Source: DATEDA01 sp963754305
GTDB lineage: Bacteria > Pseudomonadota > Gammaproteobacteria > Burkholderiales > SG8-39
DNA: 64,000 nucleotides
Assembly (NCBI GenBank): GCA_963754305.1
Contig: CAVWFR010000040.1
Span: 1-64,000 of the forward strand
Reading direction: 5' to 3'
Shown: one piece after another, positions 48,218 to 56,049 of the stretch
How positions within the stretch are numbered: the stretch's first letter is position 1
Layout of the letters: the number at the start of each line of letters is the position of its first letter
Program-made: the position numbers and the translations under genes
The notes under the pieces: model-generated
Database searches by the model: none
The model's input: the letters and a program-made list of their open reading frames with translations, nothing else
What the model was told of the DNA's origin: nothing

Positions 48218-48872
48218 GCACGTACCCCATGCCGCGGACGGTGTGGATCAGCTTGCGCGGATACGGATCATCGACCTTCGCCCGCAGCCGCCGGATCGCG
48301 ACCTCGACGACGTTGGTGTCGGTGTCGAAGTTGATGTCCCACACCTGCGAGGCGATGAAGGTCCGCGAGAGCACTTCGCCCTGGCGCCGCACCAGGAGCG
48401 ACAGGAGTGCGAATTCCTGGTTGGTCAGATCGATCCGGTCCGCGCTCCGCCGCGCGCGGCGCCGCAGGACGTCGAGCTCCAGGTCGGCGAGCCGCAGCCC
48501 TTCGGGCTCGCGCGTCACGCCCCGGCGGAGGACCGTGCGTACGCGCGCGAGCAGCTCGGCGAACGCGAAGGGCTTCACGAGGTAGTCGTCGGCGCCGAGT
48601 TCGAGCCCGCGAACGCGGTCCTCGACCGCATCGCGCGCGGTGAGGAACATCACGGGCGTCGGTTTCTCGCGGCGCAGGGCACGGAGCACCTGCCTGCCGT
48701 CCGCGATCGGCAGCATGATGTCGAGTATCACCAGGTCGTACTCGCCGGTCAGCGCGAGATGGAGGCCGTCGGCCCCATCGGCGGCGGTGTCGACGACGTA
48801 GCCGCTCTCGCCGAGACCCTTCTGCAGGTACTCGCGGGTCTTGCGCTCGTCCTCGACGATCAGGATGTGCAT
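48201..48872 (-). CDS. cusR: Response regulator CusR-like (OmpR family)
   Basis: A 223-residue two-domain regulator. The receiver has the acidic pair VEDE, phospho-acceptor Asp51 (LVILDIMLP), Thr near LTARD and Lys in YLVKPFAF. The winged-helix output domain has LTNQEFALLSLLVRRQGEVLS and NVVEVAIRRLRAKVDD. This set matches CusR/CopR-type copper regulators. It lies 60 bases below the DedA-rhodanese stop, with a strong inverted repeat in that gap that is probably its own operator. Confidence 0.9.
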   Translation of the reverse strand: MHILIVEDERKTREYLQKGLGESGYVVDTAADGADGLHLALTGEYDLVILDIMLPIADGRQVLRALRREKPTPVMFLTARDAVEDRVRGLELGADDYLVKPFAFAELLARVRTVLRRGVTREPEGLRLADLELDVLRRRARRSADRIDLTNQEFALLSLLVRRQGEVLSRTFIASQVWDINFDTDTNVVEVAIRRLRAKVDDPYPRKLIHTVRGMGYVLEERD

Positions 48873-48913
48873 GGCGTCGATCGGCGATCGTAACGACGCC
48901 CCGAGGGGCGCGC

Positions 48914-48931
48914 CATTACGAATCGGTAATG
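48914..48931. promoter_or_regulatory. Candidate CusR box upstream of cusR
   Basis: CATTAC-GAATCG-GTAATG, 42 bases upstream of the cusR start and just past the DedA-rhodanese stop. It shares the pattern ATTACGAWTCSGTAAT with the box at 46779-46796. It implies autoregulation of cusRS. Confidence 0.72.
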
Positions 48932-48932
48932 C

Positions 48933-49946
48933 TTAGTCCGCCGGCCGGGGCAGGCGTTCCGCTCCGGGCGGCACGTCGCGGCCAGCGCGTGCCGGCGACA
49001 CCGTTCGATCCGCCGGCGGTTCGCCAACCGGCAGCCCGGCGGCGATCCAGGCGTCGAGACCATCCTTCAGCGGGCGCACGTTCGTGAAGCCGGCGTCGAT
49101 CAGCCGCTTCGCGACGAGCGCCGCGCTTGCCTCGTTCGGGCAGCTGCAATAGACCACGAATTCCTGCTCCGAGGCGAACTGCAGATGCGCGCGGTCGATC
49201 TCCTCGGTCGTGAGTGCGAGCGCGCCGCGGATCCCCGGCTGCTTCTCGCGCGCGAGCGCCGCGCGGACGTCGAGGATGACCGGTGCCGCGCCGGCGTCGA
49301 TCCGGCGGCGAAGCTCGTCGACCGTGATGCGCGCGAGCTGCAGGCGGCGCAGGAATCGCCAGCGGCGCAGCCACCGGTAGCCGACGTAGGCGACGAGCAG
49401 CACCGCGAGCACGCCGCCGGCAATCGCTCCGTGGCGCTCGGCTGCTTCGAGGACGTCGTTGATGCGATTGTGGAAGGCGACACCGAGTGTTAGGGCGAGA
49501 CCGAAGTAAAGCGCGGCGGCCGCCGCCGAGGCCGCCAGGAACACTGCCGGCCGCAGCCCGACGATGCCGGCGACCGGCGGCGCGACGGTCGAGAGCCCCG
49601 GGATGAACTTGCCGAGCACGAGCGCCCAGGCGCCCCACCGCACGATCCTGTCTTCGCTCTGGCGGACGCACGAGTCCGGGGACAGGGAGAGGCGGCACAG
49701 GCGCGCGAGCACCGGCGGCCCGAGCCGGATGCCGGCGATGTACCAGACCGCGTCCGCGAGCACCGATGCGACGATCGCGGCGCCGAGCGCTGTCGGCGCC
49801 GACAGCACGCCGGCGGCGCTCAGCGCGCCGGCGATCACCAGGGTCGGCAGCGCCGGCACCGGCACGCCGAGCTGCTGCACCAGGACGTTCATGAACACGA
49901 GCAGGACGCCGTGCTCGCGCAGTGCCCCGGTCAACGTCTCGATCAC
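48933..49946 (-). CDS. DedA-rhodanese fusion protein
   Basis: A 337-residue protein. Residues about 1-195 are a DedA/SNARE-associated membrane domain with several hydrophobic helices and the family tract GKFIPGLSTVAPPVAGIVGL. Residues about 215-310 are a rhodanese domain (VILDVRAALAREKQPGIRGAL) whose catalytic-loop Cys is in VVYCSCPNEASAALVA. The fusion could link sulfur chemistry to membrane transport near copper genes, since rhodaneses handle persulfide. Alternatively it is a general stress protein that happens to lie here. It shares direction with cusRS, 60 bases upstream. Confidence 0.8.
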   Translation of the reverse strand: MIETLTGALREHGVLLVFMNVLVQQLGVPVPALPTLVIAGALSAAGVLSAPTALGAAIVASVLADAVWYIAGIRLGPPVLARLCRLSLSPDSCVRQSEDRIVRWGAWALVLGKFIPGLSTVAPPVAGIVGLRPAVFLAASAAAAALYFGLALTLGVAFHNRINDVLEAAERHGAIAGGVLAVLLVAYVGYRWLRRWRFLRRLQLARITVDELRRRIDAGAAPVILDVRAALAREKQPGIRGALALTTEEIDRAHLQFASEQEFVVYCSCPNEASAALVAKRLIDAGFTNVRPLKDGLDAWIAAGLPVGEPPADRTVSPARAGRDVPPGAERLPRPAD

Positions 49947-50085
49947 GATCCCCGCTTCCCTCCCGCTGCATCGTTCAGCCGCTATGTTACGGCGACACGA
50001 ACGCTTACATCCGCCCCGCTGCGTGCAAGAGCGTCGTTACAAGTCCCCGGTAGGCTGAGACCGTCTCATCCGTAAGGAGATTGCG

Positions 50086-50379
50086 ATGAACCGACTGCTG
50101 AAGAACCTCGCCGCGGCTTCGTTCCTGATAGGCCTGCCTTTAGCCGCCGCCGCGCACGACGACCGCTACCGCGGCGATCGCGACGGTCGCCATTACGACC
50201 AACACTACAAGCACCCGCACAAGTACAAGCAGCCGCACGCCCGGAACTACTACCCGACGCCCCCGGTGGTCTACCACCGTCCGGCTCCGCCGCGGGTCGT
50301 GGGCTACCCGGTGTACGTGCCGCCGCCGCGTCCCTGGCCGCTGAATCAAGTCGACATCGGGTTCCGGATCTTTTTCTGA
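50086..50379 (+). CDS. Small exported His/Tyr/Pro-rich protein
   Basis: A 97-residue protein with a signal peptide (LAAASFLIGLPLAAAAHD) and a mature part rich in His, Tyr, Arg and Pro (HYKHPHKYKQPH). No conserved catalytic fold is visible. The His density suggests binding of copper or another metal in the periplasm. A strong ribosome-binding site (AAGGAGATTGCG) precedes ATG 50086, and a perfect palindrome TGAGACCGTCTCA sits at 50056-50068 in its leader. Confidence 0.65.
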   Translation: MNRLLKNLAAASFLIGLPLAAAAHDDRYRGDRDGRHYDQHYKHPHKYKQPHARNYYPTPPVVYHRPAPPRVVGYPVYVPPPRPWPLNQVDIGFRIFF

Positions 50380-50498
50380 GGCGCGGGCGCGGTGAACCAA
50401 TCGGCCGACGCGCGGTCTCGTCGGGACGAGCCCGAGCATCGCGCCGGACAATCCCCGGCTGGCGCTTCCCCGCGACGGCCGCTTATACTCGGCGCTGC

Positions 50499-50861
50499 AT
50501 GAAGCTCTGGTTCCGGAACCTCGTCGCCATCCCTCTGCTCGGCTGGCTGCCGCTCCAGGCGGCCGCGTTGCCCGCGCTGGCGCTGCTCTGCGAGATGGAC
50601 CCGAGCGCAGTGCACGGCCACGCGGTCGGGCATTCGCACCACGGCGATCACGAGCACGGCGACGGCGGCCACGAGCAAGACGGGGGTTCCTCGTCCGCGG
50701 GTCCGCACACCTGCTGCCACCATTTCTTCTCGGCCGCGCTGCCGTCGCTCTCGACGGTCGTCGCCCCGCCGGTGTCCGGCGTCGATCCCACGCCGCTCTT
50801 CCACCCCGAGTTCTTCATCCCCGAGCAGCCGCAGCCGCCGCCGCTCGCGCGCCTCGTCTAG
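50499..50861 (+). CDS. Small exported His/Cys-rich protein; possible metal-sensing leader ORF
   Basis: A 120-residue protein with a hydrophobic N-terminus (LVAIPLLGWLPLQAAALPALALL), a His cluster (VHGHAVGHSHHGDHEHGDGGH) and a Cys-Cys-His-His motif (HTCCHHFF) near residues 69-75. The C-terminus is Pro-rich. It has no known enzymatic fold. An 11-base spacer after its stop leads to a CGCCGC/GCGGCG stem-loop (50872-50887). The copper-oxidation operon starts at 50960. It is one of the four look-alike small ORFs in this island. Confidence 0.6.
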   Translation: MKLWFRNLVAIPLLGWLPLQAAALPALALLCEMDPSAVHGHAVGHSHHGDHEHGDGGHEQDGGSSSAGPHTCCHHFFSAALPSLSTVVAPPVSGVDPTPLFHPEFFIPEQPQPPPLARLV

Positions 50862-50959
50862 CTGAGCCGTCGCCGCTTCCGCGGCGTCCCGTCGTACGTG
50901 TTCCGCGTTGCTTCGCGCGCGTTCCTGCGCGGGCGACGCATGCTGGAACGAGGCTTTCG

Positions 50960-51280
50960 ATGTCGATCAGAGTACTTGCCGCCGTGGCGGCGCTGGCGCT
51001 GGCCACGACGGCCAGCGCGCAGTCGCGCCCGCGGCCCGACGATCCCGCGGTGAAGACGCCGCCGCCCGCGCAGGCGTCTGCGTTCGAGGGCTACCGGCGG
51101 TTCCGGGACGAGCAAATGATGCCCTGGCGCGAGGTGAACGACGAGGTCGGGCGCCTCGGCGGGCACATGGGGCACGTGCAGGACGAGGCCGCGCCAGCGA
51201 CGCCGGCGCCGTCCGGCCAGGCCGCGCCGCCGCCCGCGCGGCGGGCCGGAGGCGCGGGAGGGCAGAACCATGCGCATTGA
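50960..51280 (+). CDS. Small periplasmic protein of the copper-oxidase operon
   Basis: A 106-residue protein with a signal peptide (SIRVLAAVAALALATTASAQ). The mature domain has FEGYRRFRDEQMMPWREVNDEVGRLGGHMGH and ends in His-Ala-His, which could bind copper. The family has no assigned function but often precedes TolC and multicopper oxidase genes. Its end overlaps the next start by 11 bases, so it is cotranslated. Confidence 0.65.
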   Translation: MSIRVLAAVAALALATTASAQSRPRPDDPAVKTPPPAQASAFEGYRRFRDEQMMPWREVNDEVGRLGGHMGHVQDEAAPATPAPSGQAAPPPARRAGGAGGQNHAH

Positions 51281-52691
51281 CCCGCACGCGCCGCGCCTCG
51301 TTCCGATCGCGCTCGCGGCCGCGCTCCTCGCCGGTTGCACGACGTTCTCGCCCGACGGCGGCTTCGACGAAGTGCGGAAGCTCACCTCCGAGCGGATCGG
51401 TCAGGACGTGCGCTGGCAGCGCACCGACGAGGACGCGCAAACGGCCGCCGCGGAGGTGAGGCAGCTCCTCGCACGGCCGCTCACCGCCGACGACGCGGTG
51501 CAGATCGCGCTCCTCAACAACCCCGGACTGCAAGCGTCTTACGCCGAGCTCGGCATCGCCGAGGCCGACGTCGTGCAGTCGGGCCGGATCGGCAACCCGC
51601 GGTTTGCATACCTCCGCACCAAGCACGGCGACGAGCGCAAGCTCGAATGGGCCCTCACCTTTCCAATCTTCGACCTCATCACGATGCCCTTCAAGATGAA
51701 CATCGCGGGGCGGCAGTTCGAACGCGCGCAGGTCGAAGCGGCGCGCAGCGCCCTCGACGTCGCGATCGAGACCCGGAAGGCCTGGGTCGGCGCGGTCGCC
51801 GCCGAGGAGACGGTCCGCTACATGGAGCAGGTGCGGGAGACGGCCGAAGCGAGCGCGGAGCTCGCGCGGCGCATGGCGCTCGCGGGCAACTTCCCGCGGC
51901 TCACGCAGATGCGCGAGCAGGTGTTCTACGCCGAGACGGTGGCGCAGCTCGCGCGCGCGCTGCAGGCCGCGGTCGCGGAGCGCGAGCGGCTCGTACGGCT
52001 GATGGGGTTGTTCGGCGAGGACGTCAGCTTCAGGCTGCCCGAGCGCCTGCCGGATCCGCCGGCTTCGCTGCCCGAGCGCGGCGACGTCGAGTCGGTCGCG
52101 ATCGCGCAGCGCCTCGACATCCGCGCCGCCAAGCGCGACACCGAGGGGCTCGCCGAGTCGCTCGGCCTCACGAAGACGACGCGCTTCATCAACGCGCTCG
52201 AGATCGGCCCGGCGCGCACCAAGGAGGACCCCGAGCCGTGGAAGAACGGGTTCGAGCTCTCGCTCGAGATCCCGCTCTTCGACTGGGGCGGCGCGAAGGT
52301 CGCGAAGGCCGAGGCGATCTATATGCAGTCGGTGAGCCGCGTCGCCGAGACGGCGGTCAACGCGCGCTCGCAGGTCCGCGAATCGTATTCCGCTTATCGG
52401 ACCGCCTATGAAACGGCGCGTCACTACCGCGAGGAGATCGTGCCGTTGCGGAAGAAGATCTCGGAGGAGCAGCTGCTCCGCTACAACGGCATGCTGATCA
52501 GCGTGTTCGAGCTGCTCGCGGATGCGCGCGAGCAGGTCGCGAGCGTGAATGCGGCGATCGAGTCGCTGCGCGAGTTCTGGACCGCGGAGGCCAATCTGCA
52601 GGCGGCGCTGAACGGCGCCGGCTCGTCGCGCACCGGCGGCGAAGCGAAAGCGGCGGCGATGCCCGCGTCGGGCGCGCGCGCCGGACATTGA
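51270..52691 (+). CDS. TolC-family outer-membrane lipoprotein
   Basis: A 473-residue OEP-family channel with a lipobox LLAGC at residues about 18-22, so it is acylated. The core has ALLNNPGLQASYAELGIAEADVVQSGR and a second repeat with RLDIRAAKRDTEGLAESLGL and LSLEIPLFDWGGAKV. No RND pump or fusion protein gene accompanies it. It sits between a small periplasmic gene and a multicopper oxidase gene, so it may serve a pump coded elsewhere or a pathway for oxidised copper. Confidence 0.82.
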   Translation: MRIDPHAPRLVPIALAAALLAGCTTFSPDGGFDEVRKLTSERIGQDVRWQRTDEDAQTAAAEVRQLLARPLTADDAVQIALLNNPGLQASYAELGIAEADVVQSGRIGNPRFAYLRTKHGDERKLEWALTFPIFDLITMPFKMNIAGRQFERAQVEAARSALDVAIETRKAWVGAVAAEETVRYMEQVRETAEASAELARRMALAGNFPRLTQMREQVFYAETVAQLARALQAAVAERERLVRLMGLFGEDVSFRLPERLPDPPASLPERGDVESVAIAQRLDIRAAKRDTEGLAESLGLTKTTRFINALEIGPARTKEDPEPWKNGFELSLEIPLFDWGGAKVAKAEAIYMQSVSRVAETAVNARSQVRESYSAYRTAYETARHYREEIVPLRKKISEEQLLRYNGMLISVFELLADAREQVASVNAAIESLREFWTAEANLQAALNGAGSSRTGGEAKAAAMPASGARAGH

Positions 52692-52707
52692 AGGACGAGG
52701 TGAGACG

Positions 52708-54078
52708 ATGAACACGAGACGAAACTTCCTCAAGGGCGGCGCGGCCGCGGCGCTCGGCGCCGCGATGGTGAGCCGTGCCCAGGCGGCCTCGCTCCCCGAG
52801 GCGCCGATCCAGAAGAGCTCGGCGACCCAGGCGCCGCTCGCGCCGCCGAACGGGCGGCCGTACAACCCCGTCGTCACGCTGAACGGCTGGAGCCTGCCGT
52901 GGCGGATGAGCAACGGGTGGAAGGAGTTCCACCTGATCGCCGAGCCGGTGGTGCGCGAGATGGCGCCCGGCATGAAGGCGAATCTCTGGGGCTACAACGG
53001 CCAGTCGCCCGGCCCGACGATCGAGTGCGTGGAGGGCGACAAGCTGCGCATCTTCGTCACCAACAAGCTCCCCGAGCACACCACGATCCACTGGCACGGC
53101 ATCCTGCTGCCGAACGGCATGGACGGCGTGGGCGGGCTCAACCAGCCGCAGATCCCGGTCGGGAAGACCTTCGTCTACGAGTTCACGCTGACGAAGTCCG
53201 GCACCTTCATGTACCACCCACACGCCGACGAGATGGTGCAGATGGCGATGGGCATGATGGGCTTCATCGTCGTGCACCCGAAAGACCCGGGGTTCATGCG
53301 CGTCGACCGCGATTTCTGCTTCCTCATCAACGCGTACGATATCGCTCCGGGGAGCTACACGCCTAAGGTCAACACCATGCTCGACTTCAACCTGTGGAGC
53401 TGGAACAGCCGGGTGTTCCCGGGCATCGATCACCTCGCCGTCCGCAAGGACGACCGGGTGCGCATCCGCATGGGCAACCTCACGATGACCAATCACCCGA
53501 TCCACCTGCACGGCTACGAGTTCGAGGTCGCCGGTACCGACGGCGGCTGGGTGCCGAAGGCGGCGCGCTGGCCGGAGGTGACGGTCGACATGGCGATCGG
53601 CCAGATGCGCTCGATCGAGTTCGTGGCCAACGCGCCCGGCGACTGGGCGTTCCACTGCCACAAGTCGCACCACACCATGAACGCGATGGGCCACAAGGTG
53701 CCGACGATGATCGGCGTCGATCACCGCGGGGTCGCGGCGAAGATCCGGAATCTCGTGCCGGAGTACATGGTGATGGGCGAGCGCGGCATGGCCGACATGG
53801 GCGAGATGGAGATGCCGCTGCCGGACAACACGCTGCCGATGATGACCGGGACCGGGCCGTTCGGCCCGATCGAGATGGGCGGGATGTTCAGCGTGGTAAA
53901 GGTGCGCGAAGGCCTCGCGCGGAACGATTACAAGGACCCGGGCTGGTACAAGCACCCGCCCGGCACCGTCGCCTACGAATGGACGGGAGCGCCGCAGCCG
54001 CTCGCGCGCGCGGCGACACCGGGCACCGATCCGAAGGCGCTGACAGTGAAGAGAGGCGGCAGCCATGCGCACCGCTGA
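52708..54078 (+). CDS. Multicopper oxidase (TAT-exported copper oxidase)
   Basis: A 456-residue periplasmic enzyme that oxidises Cu(I) to less toxic Cu(II). A twin-arginine signal (RRNFLKGG at residues 4-11) starts it, as expected for a protein folded with copper in the cytoplasm. All copper-site motifs are present: HWH 128-130, HPH 170-172, HPIHLHG 263-269 and HCHKSHHTMNAM 316-327 (HCH-x3-H-x4-M, the type 1 site). It follows tolC by 16 bases and overlaps the cupredoxin gene by 14 bases. Confidence 0.9.
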   Translation: MNTRRNFLKGGAAAALGAAMVSRAQAASLPEAPIQKSSATQAPLAPPNGRPYNPVVTLNGWSLPWRMSNGWKEFHLIAEPVVREMAPGMKANLWGYNGQSPGPTIECVEGDKLRIFVTNKLPEHTTIHWHGILLPNGMDGVGGLNQPQIPVGKTFVYEFTLTKSGTFMYHPHADEMVQMAMGMMGFIVVHPKDPGFMRVDRDFCFLINAYDIAPGSYTPKVNTMLDFNLWSWNSRVFPGIDHLAVRKDDRVRIRMGNLTMTNHPIHLHGYEFEVAGTDGGWVPKAARWPEVTVDMAIGQMRSIEFVANAPGDWAFHCHKSHHTMNAMGHKVPTMIGVDHRGVAAKIRNLVPEYMVMGERGMADMGEMEMPLPDNTLPMMTGTGPFGPIEMGGMFSVVKVREGLARNDYKDPGWYKHPPGTVAYEWTGAPQPLARAATPGTDPKALTVKRGGSHAHR

Positions 54079-54577
54079 TCCCCGCCCGCCCGTTGCGGGG
54101 ACCTTGGTCCTCGCGCTCGCGCTGCTGCTTGCGCCGCTCGCAGCTTTCGCCCACGGCGACGAGCACAAGAGCGCGCGGAAGGCGCAGCCGATGGTCGAGA
54201 CCGATTTCGGGCGCACCGGCGATCCGAAGCGGGCGACGCGCACCATCCGCATCGACATGAGCGACAGGATGCGCTTCACGCCCGATGCGCTCGAGATCAG
54301 GCAGGGCGCCACCATCCGCTTCATCGTGAAGAACGCCGGCAAGACGATGCACGAGCTGGTGATCGGCACGCTGCAGGAGCTCCGGGGCCACGCCGAGGTC
54401 ATGAGGAAGCATCCAGGGATGGAGCACGACGAGCCCTTCATGGCACACGTCGCCCCCGGGAAGACGGAAGAGATCGTCTGGCAGTTCACGAAGGCGGGCG
54501 AGTTCCACTATGGCTGCCTGATCCCTGGCCACTTCGAGGCCGGGATGGTGGGCAGAATCAAGGTCGTTTCGAAATAG
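54065..54577 (+). CDS. Periplasmic cupredoxin (plastocyanin-like)
   Basis: A 170-residue exported protein with a signal peptide (GTLVLALALLLAPLAAFAHG) and a cupredoxin domain. The type 1 copper ligands are His in KTMHELVIG and the Cys-x4-His-x4-Met tract GCLIPGHFEAGM. It should accept electrons from, or pass copper to, the multicopper oxidase encoded just upstream, whose gene it overlaps. Confidence 0.88.
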   Translation: MRTADPRPPVAGTLVLALALLLAPLAAFAHGDEHKSARKAQPMVETDFGRTGDPKRATRTIRIDMSDRMRFTPDALEIRQGATIRFIVKNAGKTMHELVIGTLQELRGHAEVMRKHPGMEHDEPFMAHVAPGKTEEIVWQFTKAGEFHYGCLIPGHFEAGMVGRIKVVSK

Positions 54578-54584
54578 GAGCTCG

Positions 54585-54875
54585 ATGATGAGAAAGGTGC
54601 TTTTCTCCCTGGCTGCGGCGACGCTCCTCTTCGCCGCCCCCGTCCTCGCCCAGGCGTTCACCGACGGCGAGATCCGGAGAGTCGACAAGGACGCGAAGAA
54701 GCTCACGATCAAGCACGGCCCGATCCCGAACCTGAACATGGACTCGATGACGATGGTGTTCCAGGTGAAGGACCCGGCGATGCTCGACCAGGTCAAGGCG
54801 GGCGACAGGATCAGGTTCCAGGCCGACAAGATCGGCGGCGCCTATACCGTGACGAAGATCGAGGCGGCGAAATGA
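54585..54875 (+). CDS. CusF-like periplasmic copper chaperone
   Basis: A 96-residue protein with a signal peptide and the small beta-barrel CusF fold. The metal ligands are His44, Met55 and Met57 (IKHGPIPNLNMDSMTMVF). E. coli CusF has Trp44 in this site, and here that position is Met52, which would change the Cu(I) environment. It follows the cupredoxin gene by 7 bases with AGGAG before ATG 54585. Its end overlaps the next gene as ATGA. Confidence 0.87.
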   Translation: MMRKVLFSLAAATLLFAAPVLAQAFTDGEIRRVDKDAKKLTIKHGPIPNLNMDSMTMVFQVKDPAMLDQVKAGDRIRFQADKIGGAYTVTKIEAAK

Positions 54876-55420
54876 GGGTGCTCGCGATCCTGCTGCTTGC
54901 CGCGACCGCATCAGCGTTCGCGCAATCACCGCCGCCCTACGCCGGGCAACAGTCGCGGCCCGTCAAGGCGCTGTCGGAGGACGAGGTGGCGAGCTACCTC
55001 GCCGGTGCCGGCATGGGTTACGCGAAAGCCGCCGAGCTCAACCACTACCCCGGGCCGATGCACACCCTGGAGCTCGCCGACGCGCTCGGCCTGTCACCTG
55101 ATCAGCGCGCGGCGCTGGCGTCGCTGATGAAGCGGCACAAGGCGGAGGCGCGCGAACTGGGCGCCGAGGTCGTGCGGCTCGAGCGACGGCTCGACGCGCT
55201 GTTCGCGCAGCAGAAGGCGGCGGCCGAGCCGGTCGACGCCACGCTCGCCGAGATCGGTGCGGCGCAGGCGCGCTACCGGGGTTCGCATCTGAGGACGCAC
55301 ATCGAGGCGACGAAGCTCCTCACGCCGGACCAGGTTGCGCGGTACGACGCGTTGCGCGGCTACACCGGCGCCGTGCCCGCCGGGCGTTCGGGCGGCCACG
55401 GCCAGGGGCACAAGCACTGA
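54872..55420 (+). CDS. Periplasmic heavy-metal sensor/chaperone, CpxP/Spy-like
   Basis: A 182-residue exported helical protein. The signal peptide is followed by an LTXXQ-type repeat region (ELADALGLSPDQRAALASLM and TKLLTPDQVARYDALRGY) found in Spy/CpxP/CnrX-related proteins, and a Gly/His-rich C-terminus (GHGQGHKH). It may bind metal or protect unfolded proteins during copper stress. It shares an ATGA overlap with the CusF-like gene, which puts it in the same operon. Confidence 0.75.
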   Translation: MRVLAILLLAATASAFAQSPPPYAGQQSRPVKALSEDEVASYLAGAGMGYAKAAELNHYPGPMHTLELADALGLSPDQRAALASLMKRHKAEARELGAEVVRLERRLDALFAQQKAAAEPVDATLAEIGAAQARYRGSHLRTHIEATKLLTPDQVARYDALRGYTGAVPAGRSGGHGQGHKH

Positions 55421-55500
55421 GGGATCGGCGCGGTGAGACGAAGCGCCGCGCTTGACCTCGATCAACCCGACCGGCGCTGACCATGGCACTGTAGATCGTC

Positions 55501-55902
55501 ATGATGGGCTCGAGGCGCTTCCGGTTTGCCTTCGCGCTGGCCGCGACGATAGTGTTCGCGGCCGCGCCGGCGGTCCGCGCGTACTGCAGCGTGGAGCTGC
55601 CGGCCGCTGCGCCGGCCGCTCCGCCGAGCGCCTCGCCAACCGAAGTCCGGGCTTGGCCCGCGACGGGTCACGACGGCGCCGGGCACGGCGACCCGTGCTG
55701 CGACGTTTCTCCCGCGGCGGCGGTCGACGAGAGGGCGTCGCCGAAGGACGCCACGCCGTTCGTCGGGAAGCTTCCCATCCTCTCCTTCATCCTCACGCCC
55801 GGCGCGATCGTCGGGCGCCCTGCTCCCGCGTCGCGCCCGACCGGGTACCACCCTCCGCCGCCGGAACCGGCGTTCCGGCGTCTCCCGCGACTTCTGCTCT
55901 GA
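55501..55902 (+). CDS. Small exported Cys-containing protein; possible leader ORF
   Basis: A 133-residue protein (ATG 55501 or 55504) with a signal peptide (FRFAFALAATIVFAAAPAVRA), then YCSVELPA and a GHGDPCCDVSP motif. The Pro-rich rest has no known fold. It lies between the copper-oxidase operon and the Met-rich gene. A nested stem-loop starts 19 bases after its stop (55922-55959). It is the third of four small Cys/His ORFs each placed before a metal gene group. Confidence 0.5.
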   Translation: MMGSRRFRFAFALAATIVFAAAPAVRAYCSVELPAAAPAAPPSASPTEVRAWPATGHDGAGHGDPCCDVSPAAAVDERASPKDATPFVGKLPILSFILTPGAIVGRPAPASRPTGYHPPPPEPAFRRLPRLLL

Positions 55903-55921
55903 GCCGTTCCTGAACTCGGTA

Positions 55922-55959
55922 CGCCGGTCCCGCTAGACGTTTCGTCTGGCCTTCCGGCG
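55922..55959 (+). promoter_or_regulatory. Nested stem-loop before the Met-rich gene
   Basis: Outer arms CGCCGG / CCGGCG enclose an inner AGACG-ttt-CGTCT hairpin. It starts 19 bases past the small ORF stop and precedes the Met-rich gene by about 90 bases, matching the layout at 40376-40418. Confidence 0.45.
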
Positions 55960-56049
55960 CATCGGAAACGCACCCGCGCGGGCCCGCCCCGAGCGTCGCT
56001 CGAAGGCCGACGACCGACCGGATGTTCACTCAACGAAATCGAGGCAATC

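Noticed and set aside
49947..50085. Third CusR box near 49988-50015 (GTTACG...CTTACA)
   Set aside because: The TTAC copies are in direct rather than inverted orientation and the ATTAC-N6-GTAAT pattern does not form.
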